Shown: positions 63,370-64,000 of the stretch, one piece after another
How the letters are laid out: each line of letters opens with the position of its first letter
Numbering within the stretch: position 1 is the stretch's first letter
Source of the DNA: an uncultured Massilia sp.
GTDB lineage: Bacteria > Pseudomonadota > Gammaproteobacteria > Burkholderiales > Burkholderiaceae
Assembly: GCA_946481275.1 (NCBI GenBank)
Contig: CAMLMV010000002.1
Span: forward strand, 62,001 to 126,000
Direction: 5' to 3'
Length of the DNA: 64,000 bases
Notes under the pieces: model-generated
The model's database searches: none
What the model was told of the DNA's origin: nothing
Seen by the model: only the letters and a program-made list of their open reading frames with translations
Translations under genes and position numbers: made by a program

Positions 63370-64000
63370 TTACCTCTGCGGCGCCTTGCAATAGTCGGCG
63401 ATGAACCGGTCGTGGCCGGGGATGAAGTCGACGCATTGCCGGATCACGTCCGCCACGCCCTCCATGTAGTCATGGATGCCCTCTTCCGACTGCACGTCCA
63501 CCAGCGGGTGATACACGTCCGGATGGATGTTCTGACCGGCGAGTACCTGCAGCCAGCCCACTTCCGTGAACAGTTCGCCGTTGACGCGCTGGATGCGGCC
63601 ATGGCTCTTGTACAGGTCGAGCTTTTCGCGCAGCGTGCCCGGAATCGCCATGTTGGCGCACGCCTGCCAGAAGTCGCTGTCGGTGCGCTGGTTGGCGTGG
63701 TAATGCAGGATGATGAAGTCGCGGATGCGCTCGTAGTGGAAGCGCGTCAGGTCGTTGTAGGCATCGATGTCGACCTGTGCGAAGCCGCGATCGGGGAAGA
63801 AGTCCAGCAATTGCTGCAGGCCGGACTGCACCATGTGGATGCTGGTCGACTCGAGCGGCTCCAGGAAGCCGCTGGCGAGGCCCAGCGCCACCACGTTCTT
63901 GACCCAGGCCTTCTTGCGCATGCCGGTGGTGAAACGGATCGGGCGCGGATCGGCAAGCGGCTTGCCGTCCAGGTTCGCCAGCAGCGTGGCCGCCGCCTCG
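63370..64000 (-). CDS. Second tryptophan-halogenase-like flavoprotein (5' part outside window)
   Basis: The C-terminal 209 residues of a second halogenase-family protein are visible; the FAD-binding N-terminus lies beyond the right edge. EPLESTSIHMVQSGL carries the conserved Glu region. The sequence tracks the first halogenase closely (VVALGLASGFLEPLE, DFIILHYHANQRTDSDFW, GELFTEVGWLQVLAGQ). It is upstream of receptor B on the same strand, so halogenase and receptor genes alternate. The gap to receptor B is 349 nt and holds regulatory motifs, so the two are probably separate transcripts. Confidence 0.9.
   Translation of the reverse strand, partial: EAAATLLANLDGKPLADPRPIRFTTGMRKKAWVKNVVALGLASGFLEPLESTSIHMVQSGLQQLLDFFPDRGFAQVDIDAYNDLTRFHYERIRDFIILHYHANQRTDSDFWQACANMAIPGTLREKLDLYKSHGRIQRVNGELFTEVGWLQVLAGQNIHPDVYHPLVDVQSEEGIHDYMEGVADVIRQCVDFIPGHDRFIADYCKAPQR

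Overview
The window is GC-rich chromosomal DNA (roughly two thirds G+C by eye) from a betaproteobacterium, most likely Oxalobacteraceae and close to Massilia. The assignment rests on gene content and order: aceE-aceF next to folD and prlC, a small Trp-rich protein, zapA followed by a 6S RNA, an HrcA/CIRCE plus heat-shock promoter on groESL, glucokinase-HexR fusion proteins of the Burkholderiales type, and large Xanthomonas/Caulobacter-type TonB-dependent receptors paired with tryptophan-halogenase-like flavoproteins. This is inference from families; no taxonomic search was possible.

Layout. 1-3415 (minus): pyruvate dehydrogenase aceE and the start of aceF. 3711-8159 (plus): folD, oligopeptidase prlC, a DUF4124/glutaredoxin protein, holC and a small acidic protein. 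8251-14208: an orphan branched-chain amino-acid binding protein, a cytochrome c, a Trp-rich membrane protein, ilvD with a divergent LysR regulator, lgt and an EVE-domain protein. 14236-15038 (minus): zapB-like gene, zapA, 6S RNA and its terminator. 15261-17447: groESL with dual heat-shock control. 17526-24666: a small hypothetical gene, a TonB receptor divergent from a serine beta-lactamase-like hydrolase, a lipoprotein, an AraC regulator and a fosmidomycin-resistance-type efflux pump. 24690-31094: glucokinase-HexR fusion, alpha-glucosidase and a divergent pullulanase. 31102-37147: LytTR/LytS two-component pair, alcohol dehydrogenase, and an AraC regulator divergent from a lone ketoacyl synthase. 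37155-46038: a DUF885 protein, an EamA transporter, a second glucokinase-HexR fusion, and a dicarboxylate-type MFS permease divergent from a two-component system. 46035-48594: an alpha/beta hydrolase and an S41-type peptidase. 48671-53418 (minus): an operon of sugar MFS permease, phosphoglucomutase and alpha-amylase. 53556-53815: a compact element of nested inverted repeats. 53827-64000 (minus): a DEAD-box helicase, then TonB receptor, halogenase, TonB receptor, halogenase (cut by the right edge).

The main theme of the right half is alpha-glucan use. Secreted alpha-amylase and pullulanase would cut starch or glycogen. TonB receptors would import maltodextrins, an inner-membrane MFS permease would carry them into the cytoplasm, alpha-glucosidase would release glucose, glucokinase would phosphorylate it, and phosphoglucomutase would link the pool to glucose 1-phosphate. 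The pathway is split over several transcription units. Two receptor promoters share a conserved inverted-repeat architecture, and related motifs lie upstream of the pullulanase and the permease operon. The alternating receptor/halogenase genes, a terminator 13 nt before one halogenase start, and the nested-repeat element are the parts most worth following up. No tRNA, rRNA, CRISPR array, prophage or complete insertion sequence was seen.
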